From: Pegea sp. RAD2-039
Lineage: Eukaryota > Chordata > Thaliacea > Salpida > Salpidae
DNA: 64,000 nt
Direction: 5' to 3'
Assembly: GCA_034620365.1 (NCBI GenBank)
Contig: JAQGEQ010000330.1
Coordinates: 372,001 to 436,000, forward strand
The translations under genes were made by a program, and so were the position numbers. Shown here piece after piece: positions 48,501-59,286 of the stretch. Under the pieces are notes generated by a model. The model had not been told where the DNA came from. It was given only the letters and a program-made list of their open reading frames with translations, and made no database searches. How positions within the stretch are numbered: the first letter of the stretch is position 1; every line of letters starts with the position of its first letter.

Positions 48501-50450
48501 TGTTGCTATTGTATATAAAAAAAAGAAGAAGTGACTGGGTTAAGATCTAAGGTCTTCAAATTAAATAAATATTTGATTTATTTTTAAAAACTATTTGGCC
48601 TTCATTCTCAAATTAATAAATTTGATCAAAAATTATAATAAATATAATTACAAGATAAATAATTACATAATCGTTAATAGGTAATAAAAAGTGAGAATAT
48701 AACAGCCATAGTAACTGAAATACAAGATCTCGATAAACAGATATATCAATTAATTTTGCTGTATCAATGTCTAGTGTCTAAACGATAACTTTAGTTTATT
48801 CTCTAAACACAGATTACAGTTTCTGATACAATTCATTTCAGTGGATTGATTCAGTCATAAAAAGACTTCATTTAACTCTTTCTAAGCGTTGAGCGAGACT
48901 AACAGACTGAGGTTGTTTTTAAATCTTTAATTTGCTGGTGCAAATGGGGCCACTATGACCTTCTCACTGGCTGCAGTAACCGCTTTGCACAGTATCTTCA
49001 CGTTATTTGGGGGGTTAATATGGGTTATTCTAAGTTTTGAGTCCGTGGTTTACAAAAAAGTTTGTATAAAAATGAATAAATTATTTTTGTTGAAATAAGT
49101 CTTATTCATTTTTTGTTTACATCATTTCTTATCAATTTATTTTTAGATTTTATTTTCTAAGGTTCTTAATTTCTAAACAAACTGTTTAATTGAAATTTTA
49201 AAATAGCTTCTCGTTTTGATCAGGTTTTTGGTAATTTGATTTTTAAACAAATCTGAAAAATAACAAGGTAAGTATTTAAAAACGACCAATTAATTAGTAA
49301 CAGCATTATTTAATAAATTGAAGAAAATGAAAAACAAAAACATTTCAAAAATAATCGTTTAACAACTAACAGCTTGTAATCATTTATCTTTTATTAGTTT
49401 ACAAGAATATTCGACAGCTCGTAACAGCAAAAAGAACAAAACTCCATAACAATTTTGACTTGGACTCAAGTAATGAAATGTTTTTATTATCTAACGATAC
49501 TAAATAAAAGATGCTTTAATCATAATTTTTCTTTATTTATTGCAATAAACGAAAAGGAGGGTGCCTGAAAAGAGCACCTCTTGCTAAACCACATTCTCAC
49601 AAACAACACATTTTATACTTAATTAAGTTGGAAATTAAGAAAGAAAAAGATGTAACATTTGAATATCAGTAGACTTCAAAATGATTCTTATAATTCCAAT
49701 TTCATCTATTCTTGTTAGCTTAATTTATATGTTTATTTGTATTCTTGCTTAACCAAATCGTAAATACAATATACTAATCACACTTAAGCATATGACAACG
49801 TATAATAGTAAACTAAAAATTCTAGGTTTTTAGGATTGAATTATGTGAAATAATATATAGCCGTGTGTTCACAACAAGTATACGTAAACTTTCTGCTTTA
49901 TACTAAAATTAATAGATAATTATTTTAAAAATTGAATAACTATGAGTAATCTCAAAGTTATGGATTAATATTTTTTTTTAATTCAAATCATTTTATCTTT
50001 TGGTTTTTTTATAGGTTATTTTTCAGTTAAAGTTTAATAAATAAATAAATCAAATAAAATCTGAAAAATAAAAGGAAAATAAATAAGTCATTAGGAGAAA
50101 CAAGAAATTAATTTTTTGTTAAAATATCAAATGATTTTCTAAAAGATTTTTAAGAGCTTTCTAATAAAAATTATCGACCTCAAACAAAAATCGAACTGTA
50201 AAAGTATCACTTTTAAGGAAGTTTTTATTTCTTTTGGAACTTAATCTGTATTTAGTTTTTGTAGGATACAAAATTTCAGTTTGATTTTATGTTTTTCTTT
50301 AGTTTCTACAAAAAAAGTTTAAATGTTTAATGTTTAAAAGAAACTTCTAGAAAATTTATACTTTTATGTAGTTTTATTATAAACAAAAAAAGAATGCAAG
50401 CTGCAATAAAATAGCCTCTAAAGAAGTTTAGATTTGCAGTTACTCAATAT
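48500..50450 (+). repeat. Block X copy 3
   Basis: Same orientation as 2010-3870. GC-richer segment at 48937-49018, donor-like AACAAG/GTAAGTATT with GT at 49268-49269, and hairpin at 49560-49578. No open frame of note. Confidence 0.7.
49560..49578 (-). other. Histone-3'-stem-loop-like hairpin, copy 3
   Basis: On minus: GGTGCTCTTTTCAGGCACC. Five outer pairs plus a G-U pair close a loop containing CTTTTCA. The core matches the histone stem-loop core CTCTTTTCAG exactly. Confidence 0.4.
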
Positions 50451-50830
50451 TGCTGAAAAATTTTAATGCACAATAAATATTAATAGCAAAGCAGTAAAAG
50501 CATCAAAATAACAATCAACAAGCTACAAAACCCATACTGCAAAAGCTTCTAGAACTTTGATTCTGTCATCATAAATTACCTACAAACAATTTTTTATTTC
50601 CAACATTGCTTTCAAAATTATAATTTCTCTCAACTGTTTTGAAGATTAATAAATCACTTTAATAAATCAAACATATATATATATATTCTTAAGAAGACTT
50701 TGGCCAAAAGTTTATATGTTTGGTAACTTCATTTGTATTATATCTATTATTATAACTTATTATAAATTATAAGGTTTTGTTGCTCTCTTTTGCCTCCTTT
50801 AGTTACTTGTAAACTTAATACCAATATAGA
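50450..50830 (+). promoter_or_regulatory. Block P copy 8, upstream of ZF7
   Basis: TTCTTAAGAA at 50686-50695. The CRE-like site is altered (GGTAACTTCATTTG). Block X lies on the left. Confidence 0.45.
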
Positions 50831-51834
50831 AATACGATTGGTGTTATATGATCATGAATGATTTTTGATGTTTTGTAAACTTATGTAGCTTGCTTAATTT
50901 TATAAGACAATTGCTAGTATCAATTTTTGTGAAGATTTTGCAGGTATTGCGTTTAGACATTAAATTTTCAAACCTTTTTAAAATAAAAATTCGTAGTAAA
51001 TATTTCTAAATGTCAAAATATTAGAGTTTAAGTCAATTTTTGTTCGTTGATGTTGGCTTGTAAGCTATAAATTTGGTATACATTTCCATGATACTTAAAT
51101 ATGTATTTTTTTAAGTAGAACTTATCATTTTTAAATTAATTCAATTAGTCAATAACAACTCTTGAATTTTCATTAAAATATTCTTTAACTATAATTAAAA
51201 TATAAAATATATATATAAATATAATTAAGTATTCTTGTAATCAAAAATAACTAGAAATAGTTTGATATACTTTTTGATTAATCGTTGCTCACTATTAATG
51301 TAACATCATACAAGTGAATTGTATTGAGAAATTTACACTTGAATATGAGATAAATAACTGCAGATTAAAATCTGTAAAATAAAAGTTTAACTTCTTGTTG
51401 ATCTGTTTTAAACACTGTTAAATCTTACATTTATTACATAATTTTTAATTTTTAGTTTCTGAACTCATGTTATCATTTTCACAAGCAAACGTGTTTTGCC
51501 CTCGTAACTGCTACATGTAAAGCAATATTATCTTTTCTATAGAAGAATTTTTTTTTTTATTTATATATTATAGAATTGGATATTTTGTTTTCTAAATATT
51601 GAACTATAACCAACAATTTGTGAAAATACTTGCTAAAGTTTACAAATAATTGTTCTTAAAAATCGTTTTAATGAAAATATGTATATAGAACATCATAAGT
51701 TTCTTGTTAAGACTTTTACAAAACTTGATCTAAACTTGATTGTTATCATTAGTAAACAAACTTTATATATCATATAAAAATTATATATCACTTAAAACTA
51801 AAATTATTTTATATACACATTTTAAAATTAACAA
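50830..51834 (+). repeat. Type A 5' leader (ZF7)
   Basis: Leader copy with all usual landmarks and the AGAATTGGATATTTTG segment near 51572. Non-coding. Confidence 0.5.
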
Positions 51835-51849
51835 ATTTTTTTTCTTCAG
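51835..51849 (+). promoter_or_regulatory. 3' splice acceptor before ZF7
   Basis: TTTTTTTTCTTCAG with AG at 51848-51849, 15 bases before the ATG. Confidence 0.6.
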
Positions 51850-51864
51850 CCTATTAACTTGAAA

Positions 51865-52911
51865 ATGAACTTGATACAAGGCAGCAACTTTGCACGAAAA
51901 AGAAAACTGTCATCAGATAATGATGAGAAAACTTTTAATAATGAAACTGCAGAAAAGAAAATTTTGGTAAACACTTCTGGTGGAGTATATAGCTTGAATA
52001 AATGTCATGCTGATCAAACTAGTTTAAATAATACTATAGATATTCCAACAACTACAAGTTTCCCTTATAAAGACACTAACAGCGATAAGAAAGCATTCAA
52101 AGGGAAAGAAAATAATGAAGAAAACAAACAATCATCTAATTTCAAAATAAAATATGAATGCTTAGATTGTAACAAGAAATTTAAATGCAAATCTCACCTT
52201 GTTTATCATGAAAGAACTCATACTGGTGAGAAGCCATATGAATGTGTTGTTTGTGAAAAGAAGTTTAGTCATAATTCCAATCTTTTAACTCATGAAAGAA
52301 CTCATACTGGTGAGAAGCCATATGAATGCATTGTTTGTGAAAGAAAATTTAGTCAAATAACCCATTTGTTGTGCCATGAAAGAACTCATACTGGTGAGAA
52401 GCCATATGAATGTCTTGTTTGTGGAAGAAAATTTAGTCAAAAACATCATTTGTTAGGTCATGAAAGAACTCATACTGGTGAGAAACCATATGAATGTGTT
52501 GTTTGTGAAAAGAAGTTTAGTCATAATTCCAATCTTTTAACTCATGAAAGAACTCATACTGGTGAGAAGCCATATGAATGCATTGTTTGTGAAAGAAAAT
52601 TTAGTCAAAAAACCCATTTGTTATGCCATGAAAGAACTCATACTGGTGAGAAACCATATGAATGTCTTGTTTGTGAAAGAAAGTTTAGTCGAAAATCTAG
52701 TCTTTTAAGTCATGAAAGAACTCATACTGGTGAGAAACCATATGTATGTATAGTATGTGGAAGAAATTTTGCACATAATTCCAGTCTTTTAAATCATGAA
52801 AGAACTCATACTGGTGAGAAACCATATGAATGTACTGTTTGTGGAAGAAAATTTAGTCAAAATTCCAGTCTTTCATACCATAAAAGAACTCATTTTAATC
52901 GGAAGAAGTAA
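51865..52911 (+). CDS. ZF7: C2H2 zinc-finger protein, 348 aa, 9 fingers
   Basis: Shortest apparently intact member. ATG at 51865 is followed by [20 protein letters not shown], a type A N-terminus of 96 residues. Nine fingers follow with all ligands present: KCKSH, SHNSN, SQITH, SQKHH, SHNSN, SQKTH, SRKSS, AHNSS and SQNSS. The SHNSN then SQ[I/K]TH pair appears twice (fingers 2-3 and 5-6), indicating internal duplication. The tail is THFNRKK. It carries an acidic-patch change ([15 protein letters not shown]) relative to siblings. Expected nuclear DNA-binding role; targets unknown. A candidate AATAAA lies at 53065-53070. Confidence 0.9.
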   Translation: MNLIQGSNFARKRKLSSDNDEKTFNNETAEKKILVNTSGGVYSLNKCHADQTSLNNTIDIPTTTSFPYKDTNSDKKAFKGKENNEENKQSSNFKIKYECLDCNKKFKCKSHLVYHERTHTGEKPYECVVCEKKFSHNSNLLTHERTHTGEKPYECIVCERKFSQITHLLCHERTHTGEKPYECLVCGRKFSQKHHLLGHERTHTGEKPYECVVCEKKFSHNSNLLTHERTHTGEKPYECIVCERKFSQKTHLLCHERTHTGEKPYECLVCERKFSRKSSLLSHERTHTGEKPYVCIVCGRNFAHNSSLLNHERTHTGEKPYECTVCGRKFSQNSSLSYHKRTHFNRKK

Positions 52912-55620
52912 AATCATTTTGCTGGTAAACGTTTACTCACAATTCAAGTGGATAAATGAAAATGTGTTTAAACTGATGAGTAACTTAACTATATAAAGAG
53001 ATTTGAGTTTAAAGAAAACAAAATAATAATTTTTTGTTTGGCTAGTTGTTGCAATTTATGCTTTAATAAAGCTATTTTAATGATTGCTCTATTATTGAAA
53101 TAGTGTGTAAGTCTACAACAAATAATAATGGTTTTAAATTTAATATTTTACTTTAAATTAAAGTTGGTATTCTCATGTTGTTATTTTCGTAAATCTTTTT
53201 TGTAAACTATTAAAAAATTTCTCTGTTATCCTTAATTTTCAAAGTTTGTATTTTAAGTATTTGTTAACATCTTCTAGTATTTTTCAACAAGTTTTTGAAA
53301 GTAATTATATTTTTTTAGTTGATAAAGGCAATCGAAATTGTGGTTACTTTATAGTTACTCTCGAAAGATTCGTTAAATCCTTATATATTTGTATAACTGA
53401 TTAATTTTGTGTTTTTTTATTATTATGAAAGTAAAACTACAGTTTTTAGTAATTATTGCAATTTTTATGAGAACTAATTTTTGAAATCTTAAAATCTATT
53501 TCCAATCTTGAAATGCTTGTTAGAGATAATAACAATAAATGTTATTATCCTTTTCATACTATAAGTTTAGAAAAAGAAGTTTTTTAACATTTCTTATTAT
53601 CGACAATTACATCATCATAAATAAATCATCTTTTATAAAACTTGACTATTTCTTACCCAAATAGTTAGATCAAAATTAACAGATTGAGTTTTTTAAATAG
53701 TTTAAATTACTTTATAATTTTGTAACACCAGAAATACGGCAGAAAAACTAATATTTTCTTATCGGTTACTACTCCATCATTTTTAAACTTTACGATTAAT
53801 ATTCTTGTAAGCAAGTTGCTAGAATGTTTTAAACTGTTCTGTTTACTACTTCTGCGTTAGATACATAACTGTAGATCCATTTCAGCTCTTGGTAATTCTA
53901 ATTATCGAACCAACCATTAAGTTGCTTTTTAAATGGAACTCTTATTATCCAAACAAACCACAACAAACCAAAGCACTTAACCAAACCATCGATGCAGTAA
54001 CTGATTATAACTATAAAGAGATTATTCCTTATGAGAAATAATCTTATGAAAAAGTCTTATGAAATAACATTTTTTTGGAATGAAGAATTTACCACTAAAT
54101 GTAAACTAAAAATAATAAAGTCAATTATTTAAAGTTGCTAATACCAACAAAAAGCCAAACTATCTTAAGGATGATACCTTCCAAAAATTGAATTTTAAAT
54201 AATTTTCAATCTTGGTATAAAGCTTTACAATATGAGTTAGTATTTTAAAGTTAGAAAAATTTAAATAAAAATATTTGCCTCAAATTTGCAATACTCTTTT
54301 ATGTTTTATTATTTTATAGATTTTTGAGATACACATCGCACATTTTGTAGCGTTGTTTTTGATTTTTTTTTTGTGAAGATTTATCAATTCTTAATTATTA
54401 CTTTGAAATCATTCATAAAACCATCAATGTAACAAATCAACATTTATCAGTACGTCTGATGTATTGAAATTAGATTAAGAAAACTAGAATATAAGAAAGA
54501 ATGTAAAAAAGTAAATCATTCTATTTCATTTAGCTACTTATTTCGTTGTTCGAGATTTAAAGATGAAAAGCCATCAAAAGTCACAGGCGCTCAAAAGGAT
54601 CTACATAAAAATAAAAAAATCTGACATTAAAATGTACAAATCCTCTATTATTTTGTGAAGAAATATATGTGTGAAAAAAAAAGAACTCAAATAAAAGTAA
54701 AAACTGAAAATACAAACAAATCTGAAGTTTAAGTAATGAAACAAAACGGTTCAAAAACATTCTAGCAATTTAAAGCAATTTCATCGATTAGATTAAAATG
54801 GACTGGTAACAAATTAGCATTTATTAGTTCTCCTGTCTTACGTATAAAGTTACAAAATAAGGAAAGCAATTCAAACTGTTTTAGCAACTCAATATGTTAA
54901 TTCTGAAGATGTTAATTTTAAAAGACCAATCGGGTAATTTATGGACTAGTACTATTGGAGATAATTTTCTTCATTTAATATATTATATATAATAATATTA
55001 AAATATCAACCAATTTTTTTATATGGTTTGTTATATTAAATCTACATTAAATAAAACTAGAAATGTACAACCAATTTCTAAAATCAAAAAAGTAATGTCA
55101 ATAAAAAAAGTCCATATTACTAAGAAACGAAAGTTGTAAAATCTAACTGTGACTAAAAGAAGTTTCGGAAAAACTGCATAAGTGGTAAGGTACAAAACTA
55201 GCACAAAATGATTAGGCAAAGATCATATTATATTAATTGATTTTTAGATAATTTTGTATATAAGCTTTCTTCAACTTAGAAAGAATTACTTCAAGGGTCT
55301 CTTTATCATAGGCATTTTAAGTTAATTTTTTTAAATAAACTACAAAGAATAATAAATTACTCTTACGACAATTATAGGCTACAGAATTATGTTAACATAC
55401 ATTTTGATGTTCTTAAAAAGAAATATATAATTTTGTCAATTTTTTCTTTGTTTTATTTAATAACTTAAACTGTATAAATCAGTTTTAGTTTCACTAATAA
55501 GTAAAGTTAAAGCAGAGCAACTTTGTATATAAATTTTTGCTGCTTGATACACGTAGCTGATAGCCTTCATTTTTGGGTTATATTTCATTTAAGTAAAATT
55601 ATTATTGCTATTTGATAGAA
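52912..55620 (+). repeat. Block Y copy (downstream of ZF7)
   Basis: Nearly complete block Y, ending abruptly near 55620 where TTTGATAGAA no longer continues into the sibling sequence. A 62-codon minus frame (55031-55219) has partial relatives at 62586-62843, but block Y copies elsewhere interrupt it. I treat it as chance. Confidence 0.65.
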
Positions 55621-57340
55621 TATCGGTATTTTGTATTTTAAAAGGCTAATAAAAAGCAATAATATTAAAGAAAGAAAGTACATATTATTCATTTAAAAAT
55701 ATTCATTTAAAAAACTACATAATGAAGAATTCTCTAAAATTAATATGAAATCTCTATCTTAATTATGTTTTAAACAAAAAAAAAACTACTATCGAAAAAT
55801 GATACTTGCACAGTTCAGTTTTTGTTTGAGGTTGATTATTGTTAACAGAGAACTCTAACTAAGGTTTTGGAAAAATGTTTAACTTTGAGTTAAGACGTTA
55901 ATTTTCGATTATATTGGTTTGATTTAATTAAAAATTTTGTTTTTTTTGGATTCCAGGAGAACAGTTTATTTATTAATTTTTAACTAAAAGCTTAACTAAA
56001 AGCTAAAAATAAAATGATTTCAATGAAAAAATAAATATTAGTCTACAACTATGAGATTACTCATATTAAAAACAAACTCTAAAAGCAATTATTTGATAAT
56101 TTTATTATGAAGCAAAAACCTTACAAATAGCGAATGTCAACACAAACCTATTTACAAATTCACATAAACTAATCCTAAAAAAATAAAATGATTTGATTGC
56201 AATTAAAAGTTGTCATTTGCTTAAATCTGAAGAATCCTTAGTATTTATTTTTTTAATAATTAAGAATGCAAACAAATAATTAACTTAAACAAACAAGAAA
56301 AAAAGGAAATTGTTATCATAACAATAACTTTGAGGTAAATGAAATACCAAGTCTTACAACATTTTCTTTTTACATTTCCAACTCAAATATTTATAATAGT
56401 TATTATTTGTGAGAATTTGTGTTAGCGACAGGTAACATTAGGCACTCTCCTTCGCGTTTATTGCAATAAATAAAATAAAATAAAATAAATTAAGATAAAT
56501 AAATGCTTATAAAATTTAAAAAACAAATAAATAAATCAGTATTTACAAATACTGAATTTATTCTGTACTTGTAATAACTTTCTTTTAGAGTTGTAGAGAA
56601 AAAAACTTATTCTACAAAAATTTACAAATTTCACTTAAGTGATAATTCATTGAAGACAATATTGATAAATATTCTTAATTTAAAAACTATTGAAAAAACC
56701 GCCAATTAAAGAAAAATATTTGGTCAATTTTTCTGGTCAATGTGTGGTCTTCATGAGGTTTTTAGCTTGTTAAATGGTTAAAGTCTTAATGGTTTTACAA
56801 ATATGTATTCATTAGTTTTTATTTTAAAAAAAGTTCAAAAAGTTATTATATCTCCGTTGTAAATTAAATGGTTAAAATTGTTTTGTAAATGTAGTAGTTA
56901 TTTTGAGAAAAGTTTTTAATAATTCTCTGCTTCCTTAAATGTTTAATATAAATATACATTGTATTGATAAAAACCTAATCTGTTTCATATATAATTTTTC
57001 AAAAAAACAACTTTCTGAATTTTGGTATCTTTTTCTTACGACTTTTAGTTTTTGAAATCGTAACACTGAGAAGTATATGACTGTATTGCTTAGAAAGTTT
57101 AAGATTGTGTATCCTCTATATGTGTAACGTGACTTTATTCACTCTTATATTCGAAACCTTAAAAACAGTATTCAACCATCAAAAAACAATCTACAGATCC
57201 ATCAGAAAATTAAATGATAAATTAAACGAGTGTGTGCATGTTGTTATGTAAAATTTATTTATAGAAAGTTAATTTTCGGTTTCTTAATTGGAATAAATCA
57301 CATTTTCCCAACTCTAATGATAAAAACTCTTTAAAGAAGC
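55620..57340 (-). repeat. Diverged block X copy (inverted)
   Basis: Recognisable by the order of landmarks shared with 22600-23280: ACAGTTC.GTTTTTGTTTGAGGT near 55810, and TTTATTGCAATAAA near 56457. It is much more diverged than the other three X copies, and the hairpin is lost (GGCACTCTCCTTCGCG). From 56500 to 57340 alignment is uncertain and nothing else was recognised. Confidence 0.45.
56465..56505 (+). repeat. AAAAT-type microsatellite
   Basis: Imperfect run of AATAAAATAAAATAAAAT units followed by AAATTAAG and AAATAAAT. Confidence 0.8.
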
Positions 57341-57890
57341 TTTATTCAATTTGCAAAGAGAAACTAATAACGAAGATAACTAACAAAACACTACTAACAA
57401 ACCACTGTCAACTACATAATGAACTACATATATAGAGTAATAGGGGATGAAATATTTAAGTAAATGGTAAAATATTCTACTATCACTACTAACAATAACA
57501 ACACTACTTTTCCACTTATTGTTGGTAGCTTTGTGAACCAAAATGTACCTCTTACTGCTCTTCTTGAAATTCTTTCTTAAAACTTCACTTATTCATTGAT
57601 TTGTTGGTGGTACATAGTTGTTATATCACTTTAGTACTCGTTTTTTTGAAAAAATGTTTTTCTAGCGATTAATTAATGTATTCAGCCAAACGAACCTACG
57701 CACTCATCCAAAAACAAGAATACCTTATAGAATAGTTTTTCAGAGGTTGTACAAAAAAATTGAAATGAATAATATCTATAGGTATTTCTTGAAATTTATT
57801 GTTTATTTGTAACTTTAAAAAGATAAAATACACAAAATAATAAAAACTGAATGAACAAATACTTTTACAAAGTTTGGATTTTGCAGTTAC
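57340..57890 (-). repeat. Type B 5' region, short remnant
   Basis: Inverted proximal part of the type B leader (compare 11240-11850), cut at about 57340. No type B coding remnant remains in this unit. Confidence 0.6.
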
Positions 57891-58240
57891 TTAATAATAA
57901 TAAAACAACAAAAGCATCAAAATGTTAATCAGCAACCAACAAAATAGTAAAAGCTTCTATAACTTTGATATTATCATCAGAATTTGCGTGCAAAGATTGT
58001 TTTGTTTCTAATATTACTTTCAAAATTATAATTTCTCCAAACTTTTTTGAAGATTAATAAATCACTTTTATAAATCAAACATATATATATATGTTCTTAA
58101 GAAGACTTCGACCAAAAGTTTATATGTTTGGTAACGTCATTTGTGTTATATATATTATCATAACTTATTCTAAGTTATAAGCTTTGGTTTCTCTCGTTTG
58201 CCTCCTTTAGTTACTTGTAAACTTAATACCAATATAGAAA
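57890..58240 (+). promoter_or_regulatory. Block P copy 9, upstream of ZF8
   Basis: TTCTTAAGAA at 58094-58103 and GGTAACGTCATTTG near 58130, flanked by TATA-like runs. Confidence 0.45.
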
Positions 58241-59255
58241 ATCGATTAGTGTTAGATGATCATGAATGATTTTTGATATTTTGTAAACTTATGTAGCTTG
58301 CTTAATTTTATAAGACAATTGTTAATATTGATTTTATTGAAGTTTTTGCAGGTATTGCGTTTAGACATTAAATTTTCAAACCTTTTTAAAAAGCATGTTT
58401 GTAGTAAATGTTTACAACTGTCAAAATATTAGAGTTTAAGTCAATTTTTGTTCGTTTATGTTGGCTGGTAAGCTATAAATTCTTTATACAACTCCATGAT
58501 ATCTAAGTATCTATTTTTTTATGTTGAGCTTATTATTTTTTATCGTTTTTAAATTAATTCAATATCAACTCTTGAATTTTCATTAAATATTCTCTAACTA
58601 TAACTAAAATATAATATATATATATAAATATAAATAAGTATATTTGTAATTAAAAATAACTAGAGATTGTTTGATATATTTTTTTAATTAATCGTTGCTC
58701 ACTATCAATGTAACATCATACAAGTTAATTCTATTTAGGAATTTACACTTGAATATGAGATAAATAACTGCAGATTAAAATCTGTAAAATAAAGGTTTAA
58801 CTTCTTGTTGATCTGTTTTAAACACTGTTAAATCTTACATTTATTACATACATTTTAATTTTTATTTTCTGAATTCATGTTATCATTTTCACAGGCAAAC
58901 GTGTTTTGCCCTCGTAACGGCATGTAACAACGGTATGTCAAACAATATTGCCTATTCTATAGAAGAATTTTTATCCATTAATTTAATATAGAATTGGATA
59001 TTTTGTTGTCTAAATATTGAACTATAACCAACAATTTGTGAAAATACTTGCTAAAGTTTACAAAAAATTGTTCTTCAAATTCGTTTTATATAAAAATATG
59101 TGTATAGAACATCATAAGTTTCTGGTTAAGACTTTTACTAAACTTGATCTAAACTTGACTGTTTTCATTAGTAAACAAACTTTATATATCATATAAAAAT
59201 ATTATATCATTTAATACTAAAATTATTTTATATACATATTTTTAAATAAAAAACG
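58240..59255 (+). repeat. Type A 5' leader (ZF8)
   Basis: Leader copy with standard landmarks. The CTGCTACATGTAA segment is replaced by CGGCATGTAACAACGG near 58918. Non-coding. Confidence 0.5.
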
Positions 59256-59271
59256 TTTTTTTTTTCTTCAG
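59256..59271 (+). promoter_or_regulatory. 3' splice acceptor before ZF8
   Basis: A long T-rich tract ending TTTTTTTTCTTCAG with AG at 59270-59271, 15 bases before the ATG. Confidence 0.6.
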
Positions 59272-59286
59272 CCTATTAACTTGAAA

